NCBI GenBank assembly: GCA_021739695.1
Contig: JAIPBM010000022.1
Location: forward strand, 1-64,000
Source of the DNA: Flavobacteriales bacterium
Lineage (GTDB): Bacteria; Bacteroidota; Bacteroidia; UBA10329
Reading direction: 5' to 3'
DNA: 64,000 nucleotides
The translations under genes were made by a program, and so were the position numbers. The notes beneath the pieces are model-generated. The model made no database searches and had not been told where the DNA came from. It worked only from the letters and a program-made list of their open reading frames with translations. The first letter of the stretch is position 1. Every line of letters begins with the position of its first letter. Shown one piece after another: positions 1-8,324 of the stretch.

Positions 1-458
1 AAATTCGAAAAAAGGAAAAGGAATAAGGCGAAAGGAATAAGTATAAAGGCGAAAGGAAAAACGTCTCTGCGGCCTTTGCGGCAACTTGGCGTCTTGGCGG
101 TAAAAAGGGCGAAGCACGAAATTCGAAAAAAGGAAAAGGAATAAGGCGAAAGGAATAAGTATAAAGGCGAAAGGAAAAACGTCTCTGCGGCCTTTGCGGC
201 AACTTGGCGTCTTGGCGGTAAAAAGGGCGAAGCACGAAATTCGAAAAAAAGGAAAAGGAATAAGGCGGAAGGAATAAGTATAAAGGCGAAAGGAAAAAGG
301 TCTCTGTGGCCTTTGCGGCAACTTGGCGTCTTTGCGGTAAAAAGGGCGAAGCACGAAATTCGAAAAAAAAGAAAAGGAATAAGGCGGAAGGAATAAGTAT
401 AAAGGCGAAAGGAAAAAGGTCTCTGCGGCCTTTGCGGTAGCTTGGCGTCTTGGCGGTT
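1..458. repeat. Four tandem 118-119 bp direct repeats
   Basis: Copies begin at 1, 119, 237 and 356, giving periods of 118, 118 and 119. Copies 1 and 2 look identical; copies 3 and 4 share a few substitutions and extra A residues. Each unit has a purine-rich half made of AAGGAATAAGG / AAAGGCGAAAGG sub-repeats and a half of alternating motifs such as CTTTGCGGCAACTTGGCG. No ORF follows the repeat. The array may continue upstream of the window. Similar 'tttgcgg...cttggcgt' intergenic repeats are familiar from Bacteroidota genomes; the function is unknown. Confidence 0.95.
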
Positions 459-490
459 AAACAAAAACGAAAAAGGAGCGCATATCCGTC

Positions 491-571
491 TGTCACCCTG
501 ACGATAGGAAGGGTCTCTTTACAAGTTGTTTTTCGGATTCTCTGTAAGATGCTTCCTGCGTCAGCATGACA
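491..571. repeat. REP/MITE-like element with imperfect terminal inverted repeats
   Basis: The stretch starts with TGTCACCCTGAC and ends with GTCAGCATGACA, whose reverse complement TGTCATGCTGAC matches the start at 10 of 12 positions. The internal GAAGGGTCTC motif resembles dispersed intergenic repeats common in Bacteroidota. It is too short to code for a transposase. A 60-codon minus-strand ORF crosses it but is not believable as a gene. Confidence 0.5.
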
Positions 572-603
572 AGCGGGGTGTCTTGAAACAAGTATTGCTC
601 CGT

Positions 604-634
604 GTCTTTGCGGCAACTTGGCGTCTTTGCGGTT
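604..634. repeat. Isolated partial copy of the tandem repeat
   Basis: The segment reproduces the CTTTGCGGCAACTTGGCGTC part of the unit at 1-458, about 145 bp beyond the last full copy and separated from it by the REP-like element. Together these fill the gene-free 1-665 interval. Confidence 0.7.
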
Positions 635-665
635 AAACGAAAAAGGCAAGGTTCTAAAATGAGAA

Positions 666-693
666 AGGCCGCCATGCTTTCGCATAACGGCCT
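666..693 (-). terminator. Rho-independent terminator of the secreted protein gene
   Basis: On the minus strand the stem AGGCCG..ATGC pairs with GCAT..CGGCCT around a short GAAA loop, with one 2-nt internal mismatch. It is followed by TTTCTCATTTT and lies about 20 bp after the stop of the gene at 715-1752. Confidence 0.7.
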
Positions 694-714
694 CGACCCA
701 CAAACTTTCCTGGT

Positions 715-1752
715 TTACTTTAACACGAGGGTTCTCGTATCGTATTTGTTTCGAACCGATTGTTCGAAGGTGTTTAAGTAGCGTGTTTCGGCCAAAGTCG
801 GTTCAGATGATGTTTCCAATTCCTGAACGATGATCTTGTTTTCGGCAGCTACATAAAATCGATGCTGTGTTCCTGTTTCTGTCCGCAAGGTCATTTTTCG
901 GAAAAACACCTCTTTATCCGTATCAAATTGAGCTGGAATCTCGGTTTCGTCTGAGATGACCTCAAGTTTTGAACTTGATTTTTGGTCTTTACTTATAAAG
1001 GTGTTGAAGAAGGCATAACTTACCGTTGGGCCAACCTCAACCACTCGTGTAGCGTAGTGCGATTCATTCTTGGTCAAACTATACGAAGCTTCGTTTCTGT
1101 TCACCTCCAATTGCGGTGTTTCGGGCCATTCGAAGGTGATGGGCGAGTTCTCTAATTTCACTACGCTTCTTCCACTTGCACGCTCTATGACTTTGGCGTG
1201 TTTCAGCTGCTTTTCCTTCGATGTGTATACAAGATCTCCTGCCTTGGCATCTTGAACAGAATACGAATTGGCGAAGAAGTGACCCGGCACAGAAAGCTCC
1301 TTATGATGCGAGTAGATGAAGATGGTCAAGGCATCCTCTGTTGCAATGGCATCGATATGGAACTGCGCATAACCACCTTTACTGTCGGCAGCAATGGTCA
1401 GATTCCCATTTTCGGAACGCATCTTATCCCATTTTAGATTGCTAATAGGAAGGCCGTGAACCTTTTGCATTTCGGCAATGAATTCTTGCGTTCTGCATTC
1501 GATATCGTACGGTTCTGGATTTTCGAGTTTAGCGGCAATAAAGAGTTCATCCTTGAACGAAGCCGAGGTCATGTATCCGTAAGCCAATTGGGTGTTCACA
1601 GGTTTTTCCGGGAACTCGCATTTCAATCCCGTTTCTGGCATTTCCAACTTATACGACCAGCCCCAATCGTATTTTATGTTCTTGGTTATCTGTGCTTGTG
1701 CCGACACGACAAGAGACAACATGGCTGTTGCAGCAATCAGTTTCGTTTTCAT
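715..1752 (-). CDS. Secreted protein of unknown function (345 aa)
   Basis: I do not recognise a family. The protein opens with a signal peptide: Lys-rich start, hydrophobic stretch, then AQAQ around residues 18-21, a typical signal peptidase I site in this phylum. The mature part is about 325 residues of mixed beta-rich sequence with Cys residues near positions 45 and 75 and no transmembrane segment, so a periplasmic or exported location is inferred. I chose the ATG at 1752; a TTG three codons upstream is the alternative. It stands alone, 267 bp after the NUDIX gene on the same strand, in a gap where I see no further gene. A strong hairpin terminator follows. No T9SS sorting domain is obvious at the C-terminus. 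Confidence 0.8.
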   Translation of the reverse strand: MKTKLIAATAMLSLVVSAQAQITKNIKYDWGWSYKLEMPETGLKCEFPEKPVNTQLAYGYMTSASFKDELFIAAKLENPEPYDIECRTQEFIAEMQKVHGLPISNLKWDKMRSENGNLTIAADSKGGYAQFHIDAIATEDALTIFIYSHHKELSVPGHFFANSYSVQDAKAGDLVYTSKEKQLKHAKVIERASGRSVVKLENSPITFEWPETPQLEVNRNEASYSLTKNESHYATRVVEVGPTVSYAFFNTFISKDQKSSSKLEVISDETEIPAQFDTDKEVFFRKMTLRTETGTQHRFYVAAENKIIVQELETSSEPTLAETRYLNTFEQSVRNKYDTRTLVLK

Positions 1753-2019
1753 GAAGATCAACCTTTGGTGAATACGCCAATGGTAGGCGCGAAGAGTTTG
1801 CGGTAGAAACCGCCTTTAAATCGTTGTTTGATATGTGATTTGTTCCACATGGAAAATCAGCCTCAATGGACTGACTTTAACTTGATCGACACGGATTGGG
1901 TTACAATTTTTTTCGAGGAGTACTCTAATTGAAGCGCTTAAGTGCCTGAATTTGAGGGTAAATCGGTGAGCGACACGGTCAGAATGAGGAGCCTTTTGAA
2001 TACTCGTTCGGCAGTCGGT

Positions 2020-2628
2020 CTAGAGTCGAAAACCTTCTTTCACTACTTGCCGAATGGAGCCAAAACTCGCTTCGGCCAGTGCTTTGGCCTTGGTCGGATC
2101 GACCCATTTCACTTCTGTTATTCCTTCTTCCGTTTGAGGGATCAATGCGGCATTGCTTTGGCTTTTCATTAAATACCAATGCGTTTTCTTCAGGATACGC
2201 TCGGCACCTAAGGAGTAGGTGTGAAATGTAGGCGAAAGGGCCTCGGTTATGCTCGGTTCTTCGATGCCGCATTCTTCTGCCACTTCGCGCACCGCGCACT
2301 TTTCTATTGTTTCGCCTTTTTCCAGTTTGCCTTTGGGAAGGTCCCACATTCCATTCCGATGGATGAAAAGCCATTCGTCAGCTTCATTCTGCACCAATCC
2401 GCCAGCAGCTTCAATCAATTTGTAATGCCCAGAAAAATGATCCCAATTGAATGCAACGTTACCCGAAACGAGAACATGCAGCGAACCGGCTTCCAACTGT
2501 GCAATGATCTCTGGCCACATTTCTAGTGATGGATCGGTCAATTGCCTGTTGAAAACTGAGCCGAATTCGGAGTCGTTTCCGAACTCCAAAACCGAACCGC
2601 CTATGAAAACTTTATAGCTTTGCGCCAT
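2020..2628 (-). CDS. NUDIX hydrolase, pyrE-neighbour type
   Basis: A protein of about 202 residues. The N-terminal part begins YKVFIGG, as in flavobacterial NUDIX proteins encoded next to pyrE. Residues about 100-122 carry a complete NUDIX box: GKLEKGE, then seven residues, then REVAEECGI, so all metal-binding glutamates are present and hydrolysis of a nucleoside-diphosphate-linked substrate is expected. The substrate cannot be read from the sequence. The longest ORF runs 39 codons further upstream, but that extension lies antisense to pyrE and lacks family similarity, so I start at the ATG at 2626-2628. That start codon overlaps the pyrE start by two bases on the opposite strand, inside CCATGG. 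Confidence 0.9.
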   Translation of the reverse strand: MAQSYKVFIGGSVLEFGNDSEFGSVFNRQLTDPSLEMWPEIIAQLEAGSLHVLVSGNVAFNWDHFSGHYKLIEAAGGLVQNEADEWLFIHRNGMWDLPKGKLEKGETIEKCAVREVAEECGIEEPSITEALSPTFHTYSLGAERILKKTHWYLMKSQSNAALIPQTEEGITEVKWVDPTKAKALAEASFGSIRQVVKEGFRL

Positions 2629-3271
2629 GGATATTTTGAACTCAGAATTGGCCGCCAAGGTAGCTAATGAACTGCTTCGCATCAAAGCTGTAAAACTGCA
2701 ACCGAATGCCCCATTCACCTGGGCTTCGGGTTGGAAGTCGCCCATCTATTGCGATAATCGAAAAACACTGTCGTTTCCTGATGTGCGAAAGTTGATTGCG
2801 CAAGGTTTGGCCCAAGGCGTGAAAGAGAAATTTGCCGATGCCGAAGTGGTTGCTGGCGTTGCTACTGGCGCCATTGCCATTGGAATGATGGTAGCAGAAG
2901 AGTTGGGACTTCCGTTCGTGTATGTCCGCCCAAAGCCGAAAGAGCACGGTCTGGGAAATCAGATTGAAGGTTACTTGCCCGAGAATAGCAAAGTGGTGGT
3001 GATTGAAGACCTGATCTCTACCGGAGGAAGCAGCCTGAAAGCGGTGGATGCATTGCGCGAAACGAGCTCAACAGTTCTAGGAATGGTGGCTATTTTCACC
3101 TACGGATTCGCAACTGCCGATGAAAATTTTGAAGCTGCTAACTGCAAGATCTACACGCTTTCCAATTATTCGGAACTGGTGAAGTTGGCGGTGAATTCAG
3201 GTTACGTTTCAGAATCAGATCTGGAGCAATTGACCGAATGGCGGAAAGAGCCTTCGGTTTGGAAGGCGTAG
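2627..3271 (+). CDS. pyrE: Orotate phosphoribosyltransferase
   Basis: Transfers phosphoribose from PRPP to orotate to give orotidine 5'-phosphate, the fifth step of pyrimidine synthesis, in the cytoplasm. The 214-residue length is normal. The N-terminal WASGWKSPIYCDNR segment (about residues 32-45) is a PyrE signature, and the PRPP-binding loop VVVIEDLISTGGSS lies at about 123-136. The flexible-loop region around RPKPKEHGLGNQIEG is also typical. The gene is divergent from the NUDIX gene with start codons overlapping by two bases, so any promoter must lie in the neighbour's coding sequence. It is convergent with birA, with only 21 bp between the stops and no clear terminator. Confidence 0.96.
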   Translation: MDILNSELAAKVANELLRIKAVKLQPNAPFTWASGWKSPIYCDNRKTLSFPDVRKLIAQGLAQGVKEKFADAEVVAGVATGAIAIGMMVAEELGLPFVYVRPKPKEHGLGNQIEGYLPENSKVVVIEDLISTGGSSLKAVDALRETSSTVLGMVAIFTYGFATADENFEAANCKIYTLSNYSELVKLAVNSGYVSESDLEQLTEWRKEPSVWKA

Positions 3272-3292
3272 CAATTCGCTTAGTTTTAAGAT

Positions 3293-4051
3293 TTACGACA
3301 GATACCAGCCGATCTCGTGATGTTGATGAAGCGTACGGCTTCCATCAGCGTGTTCCAACTCCAGTTCGCCAGACTGTTGCACGCCAATAATTCTTACCAA
3401 TTCATCCGCGCCATTCACCGAAAGTTGTCGTTCTTCTCCACCACCGAAAAGCACACGGTTCATTTCAGTAAGCACCGTTTCAAGGTTTCCTTGTCGAATT
3501 TGCAGGTAAAACCGTTCCAGTTGTTCGTGGAGGATTTCCATCACCCATTCAATTTCGAGTGCCGAATCGGATAAAAGCCTTAGCGAAGTGGCATTCAATC
3601 CATCGGGAAATGTTGTTTGCTTCACGTTGAGACCGATTCCCACAATGCTTGTCTCCAATTGGCTTCCGCGAAGCATGTTCTCTATAAGAATTCCCGCAAT
3701 CTTTTTAGACCCGACCAGAATGTCATTTGGCCATTTGATAGTCACTTCTTGGTCGTTGACGCAATTGGCAACCGTGGCACGCACTGCCAATGCAACAGCG
3801 GCACTCAATATGAACTGGTCTTTTGCTGCCAAAAAGACAGGCTTAAGAATATAGCTGCATGTTAAGTTCAAATGTGGCTCTGTTACCCACGAATTGAACC
3901 TTTGTCCTCTACCTGCTGTTTGCTCCTCTGCAACGATAACCGTGCCTTCCATCGGCATTTTGTCGCGAACCAGGGCACGGGCATAGTTGTTGGTTGAGTC
4001 GACCGAATTCAAGCGAATTGTGCTTTGTCCTATGAAGAGGGTTTTGGTCAA
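3293..4051 (-). CDS. birA: Biotin--[acetyl-CoA-carboxylase] ligase
   Basis: Activates biotin with ATP and attaches it to the carrier lysine of acetyl-CoA carboxylase. It shows the biotin-ligase motifs AGRGQRFNSW (residues 46-55, the adenylate-binding loop) and KWPNDILV (106-113, with the catalytic-type lysine). At 252 residues it is the short form without an N-terminal DNA-binding domain, so it should not act as a repressor as the E. coli protein does. The start is a TTG at 4049-4051: no ATG occurs before residue 31, and a stop codon lies five codons upstream. It diverges from rsfS across a 47-bp gap. Confidence 0.93.
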   Translation of the reverse strand: MTKTLFIGQSTIRLNSVDSTNNYARALVRDKMPMEGTVIVAEEQTAGRGQRFNSWVTEPHLNLTCSYILKPVFLAAKDQFILSAAVALAVRATVANCVNDQEVTIKWPNDILVGSKKIAGILIENMLRGSQLETSIVGIGLNVKQTTFPDGLNATSLRLLSDSALEIEWVMEILHEQLERFYLQIRQGNLETVLTEMNRVLFGGGEERQLSVNGADELVRIIGVQQSGELELEHADGSRTLHQHHEIGWYLS

Positions 4052-4079
4052 TTTGTAGCAGTTTTAAATGGTAAATTTG
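4052..4079 (+). promoter_or_regulatory. Putative promoter for rsfS-ftsH
   Basis: TAAATTTG at 4072-4079 is an exact match to the Bacteroidota -7 consensus TAnnTTTG. TTTG at 4052-4055 could be the -33 box, with 16 bp between the two. The start would fall near 4086, about a dozen bases before the rsfS ATG. The -7 box overlaps a perfect 12-bp palindrome, AATTTGCAAATT. Confidence 0.5.
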
Positions 4080-4098
4080 CAAATTCTAAACACCCTGA

Positions 4099-4476
4099 AT
4101 GAAGAAAATATCCCGCAAGGCGGAAACTGAACTGCTCGTTAAAGAAATCATTAACGGACTCCAAGAGAAAAAGGGGAAACACATAGTAAGTCTTGACCTA
4201 AGAAAAATTGAGAATGCTGTGACAGAATTTTACGTTGTCTGTAGCGGAGATTCCAACACACACGTGAACGCCTTGGCCGGAAGTGTGGAAGAAGAGGTGA
4301 GAAAAGCACTGAAAGATAAGCCTTGGCACATTGAGGGAACAAGTAATGCCGAATGGGTGTTACTCGATTACGTGAATGTGGTTGTCCACATTTTTCAGCG
4401 TGGAATAAGAGATCATTACAATATAGAAGGTCTGTGGGCCGATGCGGTAACTAAAGAGTACGATGAAGTGGCCTAG
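4099..4476 (+). CDS. rsfS: Ribosome silencing factor RsfS
   Basis: Binds ribosomal protein uL14 on the large subunit and blocks joining with the small subunit when nutrients run short. The length (125 residues) and the central pattern are characteristic of the family: EFYVVCSGDSNTHVNALAGS at about 43-62, then WHIEGTSNAEWVLLDYVNVV, then HIFQRGIRDHYNIEGLW. The gene is followed by ftsH after a 17-bp gap, the usual arrangement in Flavobacteriales. Its own promoter probably lies in the gap to birA. Confidence 0.95.
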   Translation: MKKISRKAETELLVKEIINGLQEKKGKHIVSLDLRKIENAVTEFYVVCSGDSNTHVNALAGSVEEEVRKALKDKPWHIEGTSNAEWVLLDYVNVVVHIFQRGIRDHYNIEGLWADAVTKEYDEVA

Positions 4477-4493
4477 GCCGAAAAATTATTAGG

Positions 4494-6596
4494 ATGTCGA
4501 GCAAGGAAAACAAGGAAAATAAAAACAAAAAGGAAGACGGGAAAAAGCCTTCCAAATCGAAATTCAACTTCGAGTTGAACTTCAACTTCTACTGGGTGTA
4601 TGTCATCATTGCCGTGGCTTTTATCGCCATGACATTCATGCCCAACATGAGTGATACGGAAAGAAAATTGAACGATGATCAACTGAAGGAGTTGTTGGCA
4701 TCGGGCGATGTGCAGAAGTTGGTGATCATCAACAAGGAAATGGCTGAGATTTTCATCAAGCCAGAAGCGCTGAAATCGAATGAAGCTTATAAGGATGTGA
4801 AGGATAATCCCTTCGGAACAGCTTTGAGCACAGGTCCGCAGTATTTCTACCAGATCGTTGAGATTCAGAATTTCGACAACACCTTGAAAGAGGTAAAGGA
4901 GAAATTGCCAAAAGAGGAGCAGTTCACCACAAGTGCTGAAACCCGGCAGAATTGGGCTGATTCATTCATGTGGTTGCTTCCATTCGTACTCATTATCGGT
5001 GTTTGGATATTCCTGATGCGGAGAATGAGTGGAGGTGCCGGAGGCGGTGCTCAGATATTCAATATCGGAAAATCCAAAGCGCAGCTTTTTGAAGGTGACA
5101 CAAAAGTGAACGTGACCTTTAATGACGTGGCTGGTTTGGACGAAGCCAAAGTGGAGATCAAGGAAATTGTGGAATTCTTAAAAAGCCCACAGAAATACAC
5201 GGATCTTGGTGCAAAGATTCCGAAAGGTGCCTTGCTTGTTGGCCCTCCGGGAACAGGAAAAACCCTTTTGGCAAAAGCTGTTGCGGGTGAGGCAAAGGTT
5301 CCTTTCTTCTCACTTTCAGGTTCAGATTTCGTTGAAATGTTTGTGGGAGTAGGCGCAAGCCGCGTTCGCGATCTTTTCAAACAGGCCAAAGAAAAAGCAC
5401 CTGCCATCATCTTTATCGATGAGATTGATGCAATTGGACGAGCTAGAGGCAAAAGCATCTCTCAAGGAGCAAACGATGAGCGCGAGAACACGCTTAACCA
5501 ATTGCTTACCGAGATGGATGGTTTTGGAACCAATAGTGGCGTTATCATTTTGGCTGCCACCAACCGTGCAGACATCTTGGATAGAGCCTTGATGCGTGCT
5601 GGCCGTTTTGACCGTCAGATACTTGTTGATATGCCTGATCTTCCAGAGCGCGTTCAGATTTTCAAAGTTCATCTGAAACCTTTGAAGTTGGGAGGAGATG
5701 TTGATGTGGATTTCCTCGGAAAACAAACTCCTGGTTTTTCCGGTGCTGACATCGCCAACCTTTGCAATGAGGCGGCTTTGATTGCTGCGCGGAAAGACAA
5801 GAAGATGGTAGAGAAGCAGGATTTTCTTGATGCTGTTGACAGGATCATCGGTGGTTTGGAGAAGAAGAACAAGATCATTACCAAGGGAGAGAAAAAAGTA
5901 ATTGCCTATCACGAAGCAGGTCATGCTGCCGTGAGTTGGTTGACTGAACACGCATCTCCGTTGATCAAAGTGACCATTGTTCCGCGCGGAAGATCGTTGG
6001 GCGCTGCTTGGTATTTGCCAGAAGAGCGACAGATCACTACCAAAGAACAGATGTTGGACGAGATGTGCGCTACACTTGGCGGACGAGCTGCAGAAGAGAT
6101 CATTTTCGGAAAAGTATCTACAGGGGCTTTGAGCGATCTGGAAAAAGTGACCAAGCAAGCTTACGCGATGGTGACTGTTTACGGATTGAGCGACAAGATC
6201 GGAAACATCAGTTTCTACGATTCCTCTGGTCAGAACGAGTACAATTTCAATAAGCCTTACAGCGAGAAAACGGCTGAGTTGATCGATCAAGAGGTGAGCG
6301 AGATGGTGGAGGCTGCTTACGAGCGTACAAAGAAGATCTTACTCGACAACAAGGATAAACTCGAGAAATTGGCTGAGAATCTCTTGGAGAAAGAGGTGAT
6401 ATTCAAGGAAAATCTGGAGGTCATTTTTGGAAAACGTCAATGGGATAGGGAAGAAGACCTAGTGGAGAAAAACACAGAAGCGATTGAGGAATTGAACCAA
6501 AGTGTTGCTCCTGCGGTAGATGAGAAAAGTGCTCCTGTTGAAGACGCAGAAATTTCCGCTGCAGCCGAGAAGGACGATACTTTGACCCAAAGTTGA
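4494..6596 (+). CDS. ftsH: ATP-dependent zinc metalloprotease FtsH
   Basis: Membrane-bound AAA+ protease that degrades misassembled membrane proteins and some short-lived regulators. The order is a Lys-rich cytoplasmic start, TM1 at about 33-49, a periplasmic domain, TM2 at about 159-176, and the AAA module with Walker A GPPGTGKT (250-257), Walker B IIFIDE (305-310) and the second-region-of-homology segment RAGRFDR near 368-374. The peptidase domain has the zinc motif HEAGH at 473-477. The C-terminal tail of roughly 60 residues is rich in Glu, Ala and Asp. Length (700) is slightly above the usual because of the charged ends. It is co-directional with rsfS, the DUF2007-like gene and cdsA. Confidence 0.97.
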   Translation: MSSKENKENKNKKEDGKKPSKSKFNFELNFNFYWVYVIIAVAFIAMTFMPNMSDTERKLNDDQLKELLASGDVQKLVIINKEMAEIFIKPEALKSNEAYKDVKDNPFGTALSTGPQYFYQIVEIQNFDNTLKEVKEKLPKEEQFTTSAETRQNWADSFMWLLPFVLIIGVWIFLMRRMSGGAGGGAQIFNIGKSKAQLFEGDTKVNVTFNDVAGLDEAKVEIKEIVEFLKSPQKYTDLGAKIPKGALLVGPPGTGKTLLAKAVAGEAKVPFFSLSGSDFVEMFVGVGASRVRDLFKQAKEKAPAIIFIDEIDAIGRARGKSISQGANDERENTLNQLLTEMDGFGTNSGVIILAATNRADILDRALMRAGRFDRQILVDMPDLPERVQIFKVHLKPLKLGGDVDVDFLGKQTPGFSGADIANLCNEAALIAARKDKKMVEKQDFLDAVDRIIGGLEKKNKIITKGEKKVIAYHEAGHAAVSWLTEHASPLIKVTIVPRGRSLGAAWYLPEERQITTKEQMLDEMCATLGGRAAEEIIFGKVSTGALSDLEKVTKQAYAMVTVYGLSDKIGNISFYDSSGQNEYNFNKPYSEKTAELIDQEVSEMVEAAYERTKKILLDNKDKLEKLAENLLEKEVIFKENLEVIFGKRQWDREEDLVEKNTEAIEELNQSVAPAVDEKSAPVEDAEISAAAEKDDTLTQS

Positions 6597-6608
6597 TAAA
6601 TTGCCCGC

Positions 6609-6809
6609 TTGGAAAAAGGTTGGGTAAAGATTCTTTCAGGAGCAAGCAACGAGATTGAAATGAAATCCATGTTGCTCAAAGCACAAGAAATTAACGTGGT
6701 CGTTATCAATAAGCAAGATTCATCTTATCTGTTCGGTGAAGCCGAATTGTATGTTCCGCAGGATGAGGTGATTCTAGCAAAAAGGATGCTCGATGAAGAA
6801 AATGCCTGA
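6609..6809 (+). CDS. Small DUF2007-like protein
   Basis: A protein of 66 residues with the pattern of the DUF2007 family of small putative signal-transducing proteins: a beta strand (WVKILSG), an amphipathic helix (EIEMKSMLLKAQEI), then a strand and a short LYVPQDEVILAK end. The start is TTG at 6609; the next in-frame Met would delete the first strand and part of the helix. It starts 12 bp after ftsH and overlaps cdsA by 17 bp, so translational coupling in the ftsH-cdsA operon is likely. Its biochemical role is unknown. Confidence 0.8.
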   Translation: MEKGWVKILSGASNEIEMKSMLLKAQEINVVVINKQDSSYLFGEAELYVPQDEVILAKRMLDEENA

Positions 6810-7620
6810 GTTAGCTACACGGATCATTGTCGGACTGATCGTGTTCGGCATTTTCCTTTCGTCCATTTTCTTGGGTGGTCCAATCGGGTTTCTGGCTTTT
6901 TTCTCCTTTGCGCTGATCGTTGGACTCATGGAGTTTTACAATCTGGTAGACATGGGCGGTTTTAAACCGCAACGGCTTACGGGTTACTTGTTGGGAATCA
7001 CCATGTTTTTGGGAAATGGCCTCATGACCTTTTATGGCCTCTCCTACAAATTCCTGCTGTTTCCGTTGGTCTGTCTTTTTCTCATTCCACCCATTGAGCT
7101 GTATAGGAAGCGCCAAGATCCGTTTACCAATATTGCGCACGGTTTTTTAGGAATCATTTACGTGGCGGTTCCCGTTACATTATTGATCAATATCGTTCAT
7201 CCGAACGATGAGATCGGCTACAATCCACTGTTCTTTGCCGCATTCCTCCAACTCATTCTTGCCAGCGATTCCGGAGCGTATTTGGCCGGAACTGCCTTCG
7301 GGAAGCACAAATTGTTTGAGCGCATCAGCCCTAAAAAAAGTTGGGAAGGAGCATTTGGTGGTCTGCTTATGAGCATGGCGTTCGCCATCGGATTCTCTTA
7401 TTTCCTCGACTTTCTCAACGTTTGGGAATGGATCGGATTATCCGTGGTTGCAGTAGTTGCAGGCATTTATGGCGACCTGGTTGAAAGCCTTTTGAAGCGT
7501 AATGTGGGCGCCAAAGACAGCGGCACCTTACTGCCTGGGCATGGCGGAGTGCTTGACCGTTTGGACAGTATCATTCTGGCTACGCCATTCGCTTTTGTCT
7601 ATCTCAAGATTTTTCTCTGA
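6793..7620 (+). CDS. cdsA: Phosphatidate cytidylyltransferase
   Basis: Makes CDP-diacylglycerol from phosphatidate and CTP, the branch point of phospholipid synthesis, in the inner membrane. The protein is 275 residues with about seven or eight hydrophobic segments. The family signature is complete near residues 231-258: SLLKRN, KDSGTLLPGHGG and then LDRLDS. The gene overlaps the preceding small ORF by 17 bp; the start could also be the ATG at 6802 (MPEL). psd follows 35 bp downstream, so two steps of the phosphatidylethanolamine route are adjacent. The intermediate enzyme PssA is not in this window. Confidence 0.95.
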   Translation: MKKMPELATRIIVGLIVFGIFLSSIFLGGPIGFLAFFSFALIVGLMEFYNLVDMGGFKPQRLTGYLLGITMFLGNGLMTFYGLSYKFLLFPLVCLFLIPPIELYRKRQDPFTNIAHGFLGIIYVAVPVTLLINIVHPNDEIGYNPLFFAAFLQLILASDSGAYLAGTAFGKHKLFERISPKKSWEGAFGGLLMSMAFAIGFSYFLDFLNVWEWIGLSVVAVVAGIYGDLVESLLKRNVGAKDSGTLLPGHGGVLDRLDSIILATPFAFVYLKIFL

Positions 7621-7640
7621 ACTAAGCACGAACCAAAGCT

Positions 7641-7648
7641 TACATTTG
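7641..7648 (+). promoter_or_regulatory. Possible -7 promoter box before psd
   Basis: TACATTTG matches TAnnTTTG exactly in the 35-bp gap between cdsA and psd. No good TTTG is seen 18 bp upstream. If real, the transcript would start almost at the annotated psd ATG (7656), favouring the ATG at 7665 or a leaderless message. Confidence 0.3.
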
Positions 7649-7655
7649 CGGTTTA

Positions 7656-8324
7656 ATGGCAAGAATGACCATACATAAAGAAGGCTATCGTATGCTAACG
7701 CTGTTGGCGTTTGCAGTGGTAGGGATCACATTTGCTGTGATTCACTTCTTCCCTGAACTTAAATGGCTGCATTTTTTGGTCGGAATTGGCGGTGCGATCA
7801 TCTTTTTGATCTTCCTTCAGTTTTTCAGAAGTCCGAAACGGAAGCTGGTCATTTCATCGCGCAGCATCGTTTGTCCTGCAGATGGAACCGTGGTGGCCAT
7901 TGAAGAAGTGGATGAGCCCGAGTATTTCAATGGTGAGAAACGCATTCAGGTTTCTGTTTTCATGTCACCGCTCAATGTACATCTCAATCGCTATCCGATC
8001 TCTGGGCGTATTGCTTATTCAAAGTACCATCCCGGACTTTTTCTTGTGGCGTGGCATCCAAAGTCGAGTACGGAGAACGAACGTAACACGGTTGTGATTG
8101 AAACGGAGTTTGGAGTATCCGTACTCATTCGTCAGATAGCCGGTTTTGTAGCCAGACGCATCGTATGGTATTGTCACGAAGACGATCAAGTAAAACAAGG
8201 CGATGAACTTGGTTTCATCAAATTCGGTTCACGTGTAGATCTTTTTCTTCCGTTAGATGCGAAGATCAAAGTAGAATTGGAAGAGAAGGTGAAAGGAGGA
8301 ATCAGCGTGCTGGCTGAGATTTAA
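7656..8324 (+). CDS. psd: Phosphatidylserine decarboxylase proenzyme
   Basis: Converts phosphatidylserine to phosphatidylethanolamine at the inner membrane. It is the short form (222 residues) with two hydrophobic segments at about 13-31 and 37-55. The self-cleavage site is KFGS, between Gly191 and Ser192; cleavage would give a beta chain of 191 residues and a 31-residue alpha chain whose N-terminal Ser becomes the pyruvoyl group. The conserved segment FMSPLNVHLNR lies near residues 101-111. An in-frame ATG three codons in (MTIHKEG) matches the start of flavobacterial homologues slightly better. The stop codon overlaps that of the convergent yjjG gene within TTAA. Confidence 0.93.
   Translation: MARMTIHKEGYRMLTLLAFAVVGITFAVIHFFPELKWLHFLVGIGGAIIFLIFLQFFRSPKRKLVISSRSIVCPADGTVVAIEEVDEPEYFNGEKRIQVSVFMSPLNVHLNRYPISGRIAYSKYHPGLFLVAWHPKSSTENERNTVVIETEFGVSVLIRQIAGFVARRIVWYCHEDDQVKQGDELGFIKFGSRVDLFLPLDAKIKVELEEKVKGGISVLAEI

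Noticed and set aside
493-675. 60-codon minus-strand ORF in the left repeat region
   Set aside because: It crosses the REP-like element and the partial repeat copy, has no family pattern, and overlaps the terminator of the next gene.
2629-2745. 39-codon N-terminal extension of the NUDIX gene
   Set aside because: It runs antisense to the conserved PyrE N-terminus and does not resemble NUDIX relatives.
5322-6290. Long antisense ORF inside ftsH (322 codons)
   Set aside because: ftsH is unmistakable in the other frame; the antisense frame has no domain pattern and is a shadow of codon bias.
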